Both the position numbers and the translations under genes were made by a program. This document shows positions 18,109 through 26,190 of a DNA stretch of 64,000 nt, one piece after another. Positions within the stretch are counted from its first letter, which is position 1. The number at the start of each line of letters is the position of its first letter. Source of the stretch: Pirellulaceae bacterium (lineage in GTDB: Bacteria; Planctomycetota; Planctomycetia; Pirellulales; Pirellulaceae); assembly GCA_020852965.1 (NCBI GenBank), contig JADYZV010000068.1:1-64000 (forward strand), given 5' to 3'. The notes under the pieces were generated by a model. That model was not told the DNA's origin, did no database searches, and saw nothing but the letters and a program-made list of their open reading frames with translations.

Positions 18109-20256
18109 CTAACGTCGCTCGGCAATGGCAGCGCGGATTTCGTCGGTGATAACCTGCGTGACCAAGTAGGAATTGAAGCTATTGAGCAGCAGATTGGCTT
18201 GCCCCATCAAGGCGGATTCGCGGCGATCGCGAGCATCGACCGACCGAATGAGAATGTCTAACTTGGTTTTACTCTGATAGGCATTCGATCGTGGATTGCG
18301 ATAGTCGACGGGCTTGACGGTGACTTCCATGATCATGACGGTTTGCCGTTCGCTCGAGCGCCGCGCACCATCGTTGCGATGCGGCTCGATGCGCAGTGTG
18401 ACCTTACAGGGTTCGGTCTTTAGGATTTCAGCCTGATGATCACTGATAAAACCTTCGAGCTTTTGGATGGCCAGCGAGTGGGGGACGGAGGCCAGCCGTT
18501 CTGTTTCCAGCAAGGTAACTTCCTGTCGCCCCGTAAGCCAGCCCAGCCAACTTGCTTTAGCCGGCTCAAATTGTTCACCGACGCTCTTATGCAGTGCATC
18601 GGGGTCTTGGCCAGTCCCCAATTGGACGACACGATTGCGGCCCGTGCTCTTGGCAGTCAGCAGAGCGCGGTCCGCTCGTGCGATGATTGTGGCCGCGGTA
18701 TCTCCGGCTTGCTGCTCGGTCACACCAAAGCTGGCGGTCATGGTGTTGCCATCCAACGAGGGAACGGGAGTGCGCTCGATCGTACGGCGAATCTCTTCCG
18801 CTCTGGCTGTGGCTGCCGGGTTGTCACAAGCCGCACATAACAATACGAATTCCTCGCCACCGTAGCGCGCGACTAGATCCCCCTCGCGCGAACACTCGCG
18901 CAACACACGCGAAAAGGTCACCAGCGCTTCGTCGCCCGCTTGGTGCCCGTAGGTATCGTTGATGCGCTTAAAGTGATCGATATCGCAGATGATCAAGCTG
19001 CCTGTCTGCGCGGCCATCGTGTGGACTTGCAAGAACGCCGGTAGTCGACGATCCAGCTCGGCGCGATTGGCCACTTTGGTCAAATTGTCTTGAGCGGCAA
19101 TGGCGTGTAGCGACTGGACACGCTCCTCCAAGTGAGCTTGGGCCGATGCATCGCGGACCAGCATGATCACGCCTGAAACCTGGTTCTTGCCGGTGATGAC
19201 TGGAATGCCGGCGAAGTTGACTTTGGCCATTCGCCCGTCGGTATGCTTGATCTGCAGCCGCGCGTTGTATTGCGTCCCGGAGTCTTGCGTCTTATGCCTT
19301 GGACACTCGTCGGATTTGAGAGGATGGCCAGCTTCATCGTGCAGCCCCATCAGATCGACGGTCCACTGGCGATAGGCCAAGGCGGAGGCTTGACGCCCCG
19401 TCAGCCGTTCCGCGGCTCGGTTCCAGCAGAGAATTTGCCCTTCCGCGTCCAAGTAGACAGCCGCATCCGGGAGCGTTTCCAGCAGACGGTGATGGAAGAC
19501 CGTGTCGACGGCCTGTTGAATCGCACTACACGCTGTCGGACAAGCCGAATCGCTAAAGCCGGGCGTCGAGTTGGGAGAGAACTGATACAACCAACTCTTG
19601 GCTACCTGCGCTTCCAACTCTGGGCGAGGTTGGCCAATCATGTTGGCAAAGTCATGCACCATGTCGGGGTCGAACTGAGTACCCGCATATTGAAACAGCT
19701 CATCGACAGCACGGTCACGACTGAGAGCTTTGCGGAAAACTTGTTCAGTAGTCATCGAATCGAAGGCATCAACAACGGCCAGCATTTTGGCCGATGCTGT
19801 TTGACGCTCGCCAGCGGCAATGAAACCCTCGCGCGCATGCCTAACAATGTCCAATAGTTCCTGGTTGGCACCCGCGCCACGCAGGATTTCGATAGCGGTT
19901 TGGCTCTGCATCTCCATCATCAATTGCTCTTGGCCATTGAGATGAGTCGGCTTTTGCAGCACGCGGTCGGGAACACCAATCTTGCCAACGTCGTGTAGCA
20001 ATGCGGCAACTTCCAGCACGGTTCGATCGCTGTCGCTCAGCTTGCGCCATGCGGCCCATTTGGAACACCCCAAAGCAACTCGCAGGCCATGCACGGCGGT
20101 AGGTTGGTGTTTGGCGCGAAGCGCGTAGAACAACCCGGTATAGATCCCCAACCGCGATTCAATCACGGGTTCGGCCAGGCTGATTTCCGGAACGGCGCTT
20201 GCCGTGCCAATCGTGCTAGCCATGTTGGTCGGAGTGGGATTGGACGCTACTGTCAT
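18109..20256 (-). CDS. Degenerate HD-GYP / PAS / GGDEF signalling protein
   Basis: 715 residues from ATG 20256. Order: an HD-type domain at about 25-215 (VLEVAALLHDVGKIGVPDRV), a PAS domain near 250-375 (LETLPDAAVYLDAEGQILCW), a GGDEF domain near 390-550 with GG(E)EF intact as RYGGEEF, and a C-terminal domain of about 150 residues (QKLEGFISDHQAEIL) that I do not recognise. The second half of the HD-GYP active site is altered: where HHExxxGxGYP should stand there is VRHAREGFIAAGERQTASAK, so phosphodiesterase activity is doubtful while diguanylate cyclase activity is plausible. The frame is open a further 104 codons upstream to 20568; I prefer 20256 because that extension has no family similarity, although it contains CNGCINCVGC. 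Likely makes or senses c-di-GMP. Confidence 0.8.
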   Translation of the reverse strand: MTVASNPTPTNMASTIGTASAVPEISLAEPVIESRLGIYTGLFYALRAKHQPTAVHGLRVALGCSKWAAWRKLSDSDRTVLEVAALLHDVGKIGVPDRVLQKPTHLNGQEQLMMEMQSQTAIEILRGAGANQELLDIVRHAREGFIAAGERQTASAKMLAVVDAFDSMTTEQVFRKALSRDRAVDELFQYAGTQFDPDMVHDFANMIGQPRPELEAQVAKSWLYQFSPNSTPGFSDSACPTACSAIQQAVDTVFHHRLLETLPDAAVYLDAEGQILCWNRAAERLTGRQASALAYRQWTVDLMGLHDEAGHPLKSDECPRHKTQDSGTQYNARLQIKHTDGRMAKVNFAGIPVITGKNQVSGVIMLVRDASAQAHLEERVQSLHAIAAQDNLTKVANRAELDRRLPAFLQVHTMAAQTGSLIICDIDHFKRINDTYGHQAGDEALVTFSRVLRECSREGDLVARYGGEEFVLLCAACDNPAATARAEEIRRTIERTPVPSLDGNTMTASFGVTEQQAGDTAATIIARADRALLTAKSTGRNRVVQLGTGQDPDALHKSVGEQFEPAKASWLGWLTGRQEVTLLETERLASVPHSLAIQKLEGFISDHQAEILKTEPCKVTLRIEPHRNDGARRSSERQTVMIMEVTVKPVDYRNPRSNAYQSKTKLDILIRSVDARDRRESALMGQANLLLNSFNSYLVTQVITDEIRAAIAERR

Positions 20257-20597
20257 CGCAGGATCTGTTTCAGAGTGGATTGAAACATTGAGGTGGCACT
20301 GAATATCCAACTGAATATCAAGTGGAGGAGACGAGAATGAAGCTGTCTCCCATCCCGTAAAACTAGGTTGGTTTTGCCCCGAATGCAAAGAAACTGCCCC
20401 CATTTGAGTAACACCCGCATCCCCTGCCCGACGACAGCCAACACAGTTAATACAACCGTTACAGTCGTCCGGGTGCCCCAAGTCGTATTGACGCAGTGCG
20501 GCACTTTTTGCGATTCTCAGGCGATGAACCAGAGTGCCAATCGTTAGGTTTCTTGCGAGTGGCGTCAACTACTTTTCTGTCACAGGAGTGATTGGCC

Positions 20598-22601
20598 ATG
20601 CCAATTTCGCGAGACGCACGGACGGACCGTCGTCGCCGCCTCCTGCGCGACAATGGCGAGGATGAGACGCAACCTGCGGGCGCAACTCGCAGGTCCCATC
20701 GCAAAACCGATGCTGAAGTTGGGCAGGATACCCTGGGAGCAAAACGCAAGGCGGGTTACAGCCAAGACGTGCGTAAAGCCTGCGGCCAACGCCTCGTGCA
20801 ACTCATCCCTGTCCGCCGCCGCAGCTATGCGGCGGTGTGCTTGATCAGTCTATTGATACCTGGCTTTTTGCTAGCCATGCACTACTGGATTCATGTCACT
20901 GGACAATTGCCATGGTGGCGTCATCCCCTCGCAGTCGCCCTCGACGTCGGGCATCCGCACAGCATCGCCGCCTGGCTCAGCAGTCAATTGTGGTTGCTTT
21001 GTTTGGCGGCTACGGTGCTGACATTTCAACTGCGGCGTCACAAGCTCGACGACTACAATGGCGAGTACCGATTGTGGTTTTGGTTAGTGTTGACATGCTT
21101 GGTAGCCAGTGTGGATGCCACGACTAGTATTACCAAGCTGTTTGCCCAGGCCCTCGATCGCTGGACCCAACTCAACATAGGCTGGTCTGGTCCAGCGGTA
21201 GTCGATTCGACGTTGGCCGTCTTGATCGGGATGCTCGGTTTGCGGATGTGTAGCGAGCTGAAAGCGGTTCCGCTGAGTTTGGTGCTTTGGCTGTGCGGAC
21301 TCGTCTCCTGGGCGGGGAGTGCAGCGCTGGCTCGCCCTGAACTACAACTCGAGATGTCCGCGCCCATTCGCTATTGGTTGATCTCGACGCTTTGGCTCGG
21401 CGGTCTGACGCTTATATGGCTTTCGGCCTTGACCTACTTGCGCAGTATTTATGCGGAAGCCCAGCAACGATTCTTGCTTCGTGGTCGCCTGGCAAGCGAG
21501 GGCAGGCCGCTGGGACAGCGCTTGCGCGAGTCGATACCTGCCATGCCGCAGTTCATGCGACGCGCTAGCGCGAACCCAGCGACAGGCACGTCGGTAGGTG
21601 ATTCATCTGATGGCCCAAAAGCGGAACGCTCGCGCCGCCGCGCTCAGACGTCCGAGGCGGAAGCGACGTTGCCCTCCAAGAATTCGCCCGCTGCAAGTTC
21701 ACCCGCTGAATCGCCATCCACCCCTGCGCGCCCATCGACCGCTACTGCGTCTTCCCCGCGCGCTGCCTCGGCCGGCCAGGACTCAGAAAACGGTGCCAGC
21801 CCGCGCCGTGGCCTAGGCCGCTTCCTGCGCCGGGCTTCGAGTAGCGACAGTCGAGAGCCAAGCAATTCTTCAGCACCACCTACGGCCAGCACTCGATCGA
21901 ATGAAAAAGCTGCGGAAAAATCTGCTGCACGCCCTCAGGACGCTAAGTCGTCGCGCTGGGGAGGTTGGTTGCGCCGTGGCAAGGACGACGATCAAGCCGA
22001 CGAGTATCGCAAGGTGAGTCCAGGCAATGAGGCAGCAGGCGATCGTCGAGCTCAGCGCGCCGCAGCCAAGGAACTCAAAGCGACTCAGCGCTCCCAAGCC
22101 AAGCAAGCTCGGATGGCCGACAAGAACAAGGGAGCAACCGACGCAGAACAACCCCAATCGGCTCGTCGCTGGCTGCCGAAGTTGTCGCGTCCTACACTCC
22201 CCAAGATAACTCGTTCGCAGGCTCCCAAGCCTCCCAAGGACTCGGCACCACAGCACCATCGATCCCAGGCTAAGCCATCCCACGACAAAGCACCCCAGGG
22301 CAAAGCACCCCAGGACAAGTCGGGCGGATTGTGGTCGCGCCTCAAGGTGCCTTCGATCAGTTTGTCCGCCCTTCGGCTACAGCCTCCAGGCGAGTCGGTT
22401 AGTCCCGAACGCCCCGCGGAGGCACCACAATCCATGCGTCCCGTCAGTGAAAATCGCCCCTTGCCAGACACCCATGCCAGCTATGTCGATTCGTTTGATG
22501 ACGATGAAGAGAACGACGCTGACGGCGATGGTCGTCCGCTGAGCAAAGCCGAACGCAAACGCATGCGCCGGCTTCAACAACAAAATCGCCGCTCAGCGTA
22601 G
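20598..22601 (+). CDS. Membrane protein with long charged low-complexity tail, function unknown
   Basis: 667 residues from ATG 20598, which has AGGAG nine bases upstream; the TTG two codons earlier is less likely. Residues 1-70 are very Arg-rich. About six hydrophobic segments lie between 80 and 290 (YAAVCLISLLIPGFLLAMHY, LWLLCLAATVLTFQLR, WFWLVLTCLVASVDATTS, VPLSLVLWLCGLVSWAGSAA, LISTLWLGGLTLIWLSALTY). The remaining 370 residues are a Ser/Pro/Ala/Lys/Arg-rich, probably disordered cytoplasmic tail with short repeats (KAPQGKAPQDK) ending in an acidic patch and a basic terminus. It is divergent from the GGDEF gene, sharing the region upstream. I recognise no domain. Confidence 0.75.
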   Translation: MPISRDARTDRRRRLLRDNGEDETQPAGATRRSHRKTDAEVGQDTLGAKRKAGYSQDVRKACGQRLVQLIPVRRRSYAAVCLISLLIPGFLLAMHYWIHVTGQLPWWRHPLAVALDVGHPHSIAAWLSSQLWLLCLAATVLTFQLRRHKLDDYNGEYRLWFWLVLTCLVASVDATTSITKLFAQALDRWTQLNIGWSGPAVVDSTLAVLIGMLGLRMCSELKAVPLSLVLWLCGLVSWAGSAALARPELQLEMSAPIRYWLISTLWLGGLTLIWLSALTYLRSIYAEAQQRFLLRGRLASEGRPLGQRLRESIPAMPQFMRRASANPATGTSVGDSSDGPKAERSRRRAQTSEAEATLPSKNSPAASSPAESPSTPARPSTATASSPRAASAGQDSENGASPRRGLGRFLRRASSSDSREPSNSSAPPTASTRSNEKAAEKSAARPQDAKSSRWGGWLRRGKDDDQADEYRKVSPGNEAAGDRRAQRAAAKELKATQRSQAKQARMADKNKGATDAEQPQSARRWLPKLSRPTLPKITRSQAPKPPKDSAPQHHRSQAKPSHDKAPQGKAPQDKSGGLWSRLKVPSISLSALRLQPPGESVSPERPAEAPQSMRPVSENRPLPDTHASYVDSFDDDEENDADGDGRPLSKAERKRMRRLQQQNRRSA

Positions 22602-22810
22602 GTTGACGCTGACCTAATTCTCCGCTGCTGGCTCAATTTGAGTAGCAAATCCTGTCCCTGGTTCGTCGTCAATTTCCAGGCTGCTCAAGAACGGCGAACC
22701 CATCCGATCATTCTCCGTGCTAAGATGTTCATTGCGCTGAGTTTGTTATGATCTCAGGGTGTTCCTCCTCCATGATTCCACTTGCTATTGACTAAGAAGG
22801 ATTGCGATCA

Positions 22811-23899
22811 ATGAAATGCGCGCAGATTTGTCATCGATTTCGCTTGTCGGCCCTATTGGCCGCGAGCATGTTTGCTGCGACGGCTGTCAACACGACCATG
22901 GCAGCCGATCCACCAGTGCTGGGTACTGCCAAGCAGCTTGATTTGGGTGATGAGATATCGTTGGAAGTGGTCTACATTCCACCCGGCGAATTTAAGATGG
23001 GGAGCACTCCCGCCGAGCGCGCTTGGGCAACCGGCATCGAAGGTGGGGCAACACCCGGCACGGAGCGCGAGTCCTACGAAGGTGAACAGCCGCGGTCGAT
23101 GCGTGTCCATGACGGCTTCTGGATCGGGCGCACCGAAGTCAGTGTGGGGCAATTCCAGCGCTTTGTCGCCGAAAGCGGATACGTCAGTGATGCGGAAAAA
23201 CCGGGAGGCATGACACAAGTCTTCGACCCAGACTGGAAGATTACCGCCAAGGCACCTCCGCATCCCTGGATCCCGATGGAGGGAAAGAGCTGGCGCGATC
23301 CGAACTTCGGCTTCCCGCTACGCAAGTGTTACCCGGTTGTCTGCGTGAGTTGGAATGATGGGCGCGCCTTTGGAGAGTGGTTGACGAAGCGAGAGCGCGA
23401 GGCTGGGCGGCTTCCCGACGGCTTGGTCTACCGCCTGCCGACCGAAGCGGAGTGGGCGTACGCATGTCGCGGTGGTCGCGAAAGCACCTATTTCTGGTGG
23501 GGCAATGACCTACGCGACGGCGAAGGTCGGCTGAATATTTCTGCCGTCGATTTCTTGCCTGGGCGCAACAAGATTTGGCCGCTGGCCAACGCGCCTTGGA
23601 GCGATGGCTTTGCCTTCGTTTCCCCTGTCGATCAGTATGGAGAGCGCGGCCGCAACGGATTCGGCCTAGCCGACATGTGTGGCGGCGTGTGGGAAATAGT
23701 CCTCGACCATTTTGATCCTACCGGCGGGCACGAGGAAGTCTATTTTGTCAAGGAGAATCCACGGCCCGTGTGTCGCGGTGGCAACTACTTCGACGTACCC
23801 GGCAATGCCCGCTGCGCGGTTCGACTCGGGCTGCACGGCCCAAGCTACTCCGATTCGCGCGACGGCTTCCGCATCTGCCTGGGCGTGCCCAAAGATTAA
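22811..23899 (+). CDS. Secreted formylglycine-generating-enzyme-fold (SUMF1-like) protein
   Basis: 362 residues from ATG 22811 (AAGGA ten bases upstream). A signal peptide covers about 1-32 (LSALLAASMFAATAVNTTMA). The FGE-sulfatase fold fills about 50-360: VVYIPPGEFKMGS, RVHDGFWIGRTEVSVGQFQR, RLPTEAEWAYACRGG, GLADMCGGVWEIV, CRGGNYFDVPGNARCAVRLG and DGFRICLG. True formylglycine-generating enzymes have two copper-binding cysteines in a Cys-x4-Cys arrangement close after the RGGS motif; here that stretch is NYFDVPGNARC with no such pair. So it is probably not a sulfatase activator but one of the many planctomycete FGE-fold proteins of other or unknown role in the periplasm. Confidence 0.82.
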   Translation: MKCAQICHRFRLSALLAASMFAATAVNTTMAADPPVLGTAKQLDLGDEISLEVVYIPPGEFKMGSTPAERAWATGIEGGATPGTERESYEGEQPRSMRVHDGFWIGRTEVSVGQFQRFVAESGYVSDAEKPGGMTQVFDPDWKITAKAPPHPWIPMEGKSWRDPNFGFPLRKCYPVVCVSWNDGRAFGEWLTKREREAGRLPDGLVYRLPTEAEWAYACRGGRESTYFWWGNDLRDGEGRLNISAVDFLPGRNKIWPLANAPWSDGFAFVSPVDQYGERGRNGFGLADMCGGVWEIVLDHFDPTGGHEEVYFVKENPRPVCRGGNYFDVPGNARCAVRLGLHGPSYSDSRDGFRICLGVPKD

Positions 23900-23911
23900 G
23901 CGACCGTGGCA

Positions 23912-24172
23912 TCAGTCTGGATCGACATACTCTGGGAGTATTAATTCAAAATCCAAAGTCCAGTTTGGGATCTTGTTTGCAGCGGTAGGGTCAGGTGTCG
24001 CTGCCGTTGCACAGTTCCAAGCTAGGCATAGGTGCTCTTGGACATGACCAAGCCAAGTCAATAGCGAGATTGGTTCGATATCGCTTGAATGTTCCAAATC
24101 TGTTTCAAGGTTCTGCAAATGGATCTTTGCTTCTTGAATATGAAATAGAAGGTCACTCAGGCGTCGTGTCAT
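23912..24172 (-). CDS. Small helical protein of unknown function, end of ExbD operon
   Basis: 86 residues from ATG 24172, 16 bases after the stop of the second exbD. Two amphipathic helices can be read (DLLFHIQEAKIHLQNLETDL and SLLTWLGHVQEHLCLAWNCA). No signal peptide or membrane segment is seen. Short intergenic spacing and orientation make it the last gene of the ExbB/ExbD/TPR operon. I do not recognise the family. It is probably real because the frame has a normal start in the expected place and good codon usage. Confidence 0.55.
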   Translation of the reverse strand: MTRRLSDLLFHIQEAKIHLQNLETDLEHSSDIEPISLLTWLGHVQEHLCLAWNCATAATPDPTAANKIPNWTLDFELILPEYVDPD

Positions 24173-24188
24173 AGTCTATCCAACAAGT

Positions 24189-24668
24189 CTATTTTCGTTG
24201 TTTGGCAAATTTGATGCGGTCGACGAGACGGACGACATCGTTGCCGCTGCGATAGCCGGTGACAGCGGTGATGGCTTCGATGACATGCGCGTAGTGCAAG
24301 TTATAATCCAAGTCGATTTCGACCTCGGGACCGTCGTCCGCACTGGGGCCGGTTTGGTCGCCGACGAGCTGCACGATGTAGGCACGGACTTGCTCCCAAT
24401 CGGTGCCGAACGATTGGCTATCGTTGAGTACAATCTGTTGCAAGTTGCCCGCATTGTCAGCGATCAAACGCAGTTTGAGAGGCAACTGCGTATTGTCGAC
24501 TGGCGCCCCACTATCCTGTAGCGGCATCTTGACGTTGAAGTCTCCCTCCTGCGCACTGATTTTGAAAGTCATCACGAAGAAGACCAGCAACAAGAAGACG
24601 ATGTCGATCATCGAAGTCATCGACAACTCCGTCTTGTCCTGCTGCACACTTTTGTGTCGAAACTTCAT
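24189..24668 (-). CDS. exbD: ExbD/TolR-family biopolymer transport protein (second copy)
   Basis: 159 residues with the standard layout: a basic cytoplasmic N-terminus (MKFRHKSVQQDKTELSMTSM), one membrane helix at about 19-40 (IDIVFLLLVFFVMTFKI) with the conserved Asp of MIDIVFLLL that carries protons, then a periplasmic domain (about 45-155). Its ATG shares bases with the stop of the upstream exbD (ATGA), so the two are translationally coupled and probably form a heterodimer in one ExbB-ExbD motor. These motors use the proton gradient to drive a periplasmic or outer-membrane process. Confidence 0.9.
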   Translation of the reverse strand: MKFRHKSVQQDKTELSMTSMIDIVFLLLVFFVMTFKISAQEGDFNVKMPLQDSGAPVDNTQLPLKLRLIADNAGNLQQIVLNDSQSFGTDWEQVRAYIVQLVGDQTGPSADDGPEVEIDLDYNLHYAHVIEAITAVTGYRSGNDVVRLVDRIKFAKQRK

Positions 24669-25102
24669 CAGATATCCTCCTTAACGCGCAGGGAAAATTT
24701 TTCGAACCCCAACTCCTGGCACTTGCTGATGAGATCTTGCACGCGCCCGCCTGAGACGCTGCGATGGCCGCGAATGATAATATTTGCGTCATGGGCTGTC
24801 TTGCCCCGGAGCGTGAGCAGAGACAATTCGGGAGCCAAGCGGCTGCGTAGCATCTCCAGCGAAATTTCGTCGCCGCCGATGATGACCGAGCCAGTGCTGG
24901 TCATGTGTACGATGATCGGGAACTCGATAGGCGCATCTGCCGGTCTAGCTAGCTCGCTGGTTGGCAAGATCACTTTGTCATTTTGTTCACTTTGCGAAAA
25001 GTTGATCAGCACCATGAAAAAGGCGATCAACTGAAACGTCATGTCGATCATCGGTGTCAGATCAGCTTCGGCGGCTGGTGCGGTCTGTCGTTCAATGCGC
25101 AT
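24668..25102 (-). CDS. exbD: ExbD/TolR-family biopolymer transport protein (first copy)
   Basis: 144 residues: short cytoplasmic N-terminus (MRIERQTAPAAEADLTPMID), membrane helix about 18-38 containing the proton-carrying Asp of PMIDMTFQLIAFFMVLI, and a periplasmic domain ending with the ILRVKEDI-type strand. It starts 7 bases after the ExbB stop and overlaps the second exbD by ATGA. The helix ends in FSQSEQND rather than the commoner TFEE-like motif. The pair of unequal ExbDs next to one ExbB is common in planctomycetes. Confidence 0.9.
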   Translation of the reverse strand: MRIERQTAPAAEADLTPMIDMTFQLIAFFMVLINFSQSEQNDKVILPTSELARPADAPIEFPIIVHMTSTGSVIIGGDEISLEMLRSRLAPELSLLTLRGKTAHDANIIIRGHRSVSGGRVQDLISKCQELGFEKFSLRVKEDI

Positions 25103-25109
25103 GATGGTC

Positions 25110-26018
25110 TTACTTCTGGAAGCGTTCGAGCAATTCTTCGCTGGTGATGCCTACTTGCATGGTCAAGCGTTGGACGCGATTTCTCAAGATGTTGTAGACC
25201 GCGATGGCTGGAATGGCGATTGCCAGACCGGCCAGCGTGGTGAACAAAGCGGTGGATATGTTACCGGCCAGCTCGCTCGGCTTGGGAGTCGTTGGCGAAT
25301 TGGCAATCGTTCGGAAGGCGCCAATCATCCCTTGAACGGTTCCGAACAGGCCAACCATGGGGCTGATGTTACCAATGAGCGCCATGTAGCTCAGGTTGTG
25401 CTCCATCTTCATCGTCTCTTCCTCGCCGACCTCTTGCATGGCTTCGACCGCGTGGGAGTGGCCACGATCGAGCTTGCCCAATCCGGCCGAGACGACTTGA
25501 CCGAGAAAGGAATCGTCGGTGCGGATCATCTCGGCAGCCGCCTGCGGATCACCGGCCACCAAGAGTTGCTCGACCCCTTCCACCAAATCGGGAGGACAAA
25601 TATTGTCGCGTCGAGCGGCAATGAGGTTCATCACAATGAGCGTCAAGAGCGTAATTGACAGCGCTAAGAAGAGAGCGGTGTAGGAAATCCCGAGCGCTTC
25701 AAAGGTCCAAGCCAGCATATTCTTAGGTGCCTTGGAGCCGGTGTCTTCTGCGGCGTCGTTTCCGGCGGCAGCACCTGCTGCGGGCACTGCTCCGTTGACT
25801 GCTGGCGCTCCTGCATCAGCAGGCTCGACAGCCGCTGGGGCGTCTCCCATTTCTGCGCGCAAGGCGGCCTCATCCTGTGCTGCTGCACTGTTTGGCCAGC
25901 CGGCAGAGAAGCTCAGTACGAATAGCGCGAGCGTCGCTAGGCTGCACCACTTCAGTGGCCGAAACGAGTTGCCGATGAATTCACCGACCAAGTTACCTTG
26001 ACCTGACGAGTCCTGCAT
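25110..26018 (-). CDS. exbB: MotA/TolQ/ExbB proton channel family protein
   Basis: 302 residues from ATG 26018. A signal sequence or first membrane segment lies at about 20-45 (LKWCSLATLALFVLSFSAGW), followed by an Ala/Asp-rich periplasmic linker (PAAVEPADAGAPAVNGAVPA), then the three ExbB helices: about 105-130 (LGISYTALFLALSITLLTLI), 200-235 (NLSYMALIGNISPMVGLFGT) and 240-275 (ISTALFTTLAGLAIAIPAIA). GLFGTVQGMIGAF is the family signature. It forms the pentameric proton channel around ExbD. An alternative in-frame ATG 72 bases upstream exists only because the start region is duplicated (see repeat at 26002-26110). Confidence 0.9.
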   Translation of the reverse strand: MQDSSGQGNLVGEFIGNSFRPLKWCSLATLALFVLSFSAGWPNSAAAQDEAALRAEMGDAPAAVEPADAGAPAVNGAVPAAGAAAGNDAAEDTGSKAPKNMLAWTFEALGISYTALFLALSITLLTLIVMNLIAARRDNICPPDLVEGVEQLLVAGDPQAAAEMIRTDDSFLGQVVSAGLGKLDRGHSHAVEAMQEVGEEETMKMEHNLSYMALIGNISPMVGLFGTVQGMIGAFRTIANSPTTPKPSELAGNISTALFTTLAGLAIAIPAIAVYNILRNRVQRLTMQVGITSEELLERFQK

Positions 26019-26110
26019 GTGTGTTGCTCCGATACGACAATGTGGCCCGACGCTCCGCCGTCGGATACCACTTCCTGACAAGTCTTGCATAGATGTTGCT
26101 CCGATGCGAT
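26002..26110. repeat. In-frame partial duplication of the exbB start region
   Basis: Bases 26002-26038 and 26074-26110 are about 80% identical and 72 bases apart. Each copy encodes, on the minus strand, a start-like MQDxSG with the preceding RIGATH. Because the period is 24 codons, both ATGs are in frame with exbB. A 27-base dispersed palindromic repeat (26039-26065) lies between the copies. Confidence 0.6.
26039..26065. repeat. 27-base dispersed palindromic repeat, copy 1
   Basis: Contains the hairpin CCGACG-CTCCGC-CGTCGG. The same 27 bases occur at 62998-63024 with no mismatch. Too short for a mobile gene; resembles a REP-type element. Confidence 0.7.
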
Positions 26111-26190
26111 CGCGTGTGCGCGGTATGAATTGAGTGGTTTGGGGGAATTGTTTCGTAACCGTTCACGAGTTAGTACGGTAATGGTTACAG

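Noticed and set aside
20257-20568. Upstream extension of the GGDEF protein with CNGCINCVGC
   Set aside because: Open frame but no domain similarity, and a reasonable ATG lies at 20256. Kept only as a remark.
22732-22752. Promoter-like TATGAT ahead of the FGE-fold gene
   Set aside because: The nearest -35-like hexamer has the wrong spacing.
22811-23899. Calling the gene a true formylglycine-generating enzyme
   Set aside because: The copper-binding cysteine pair is not present where the fold places it.
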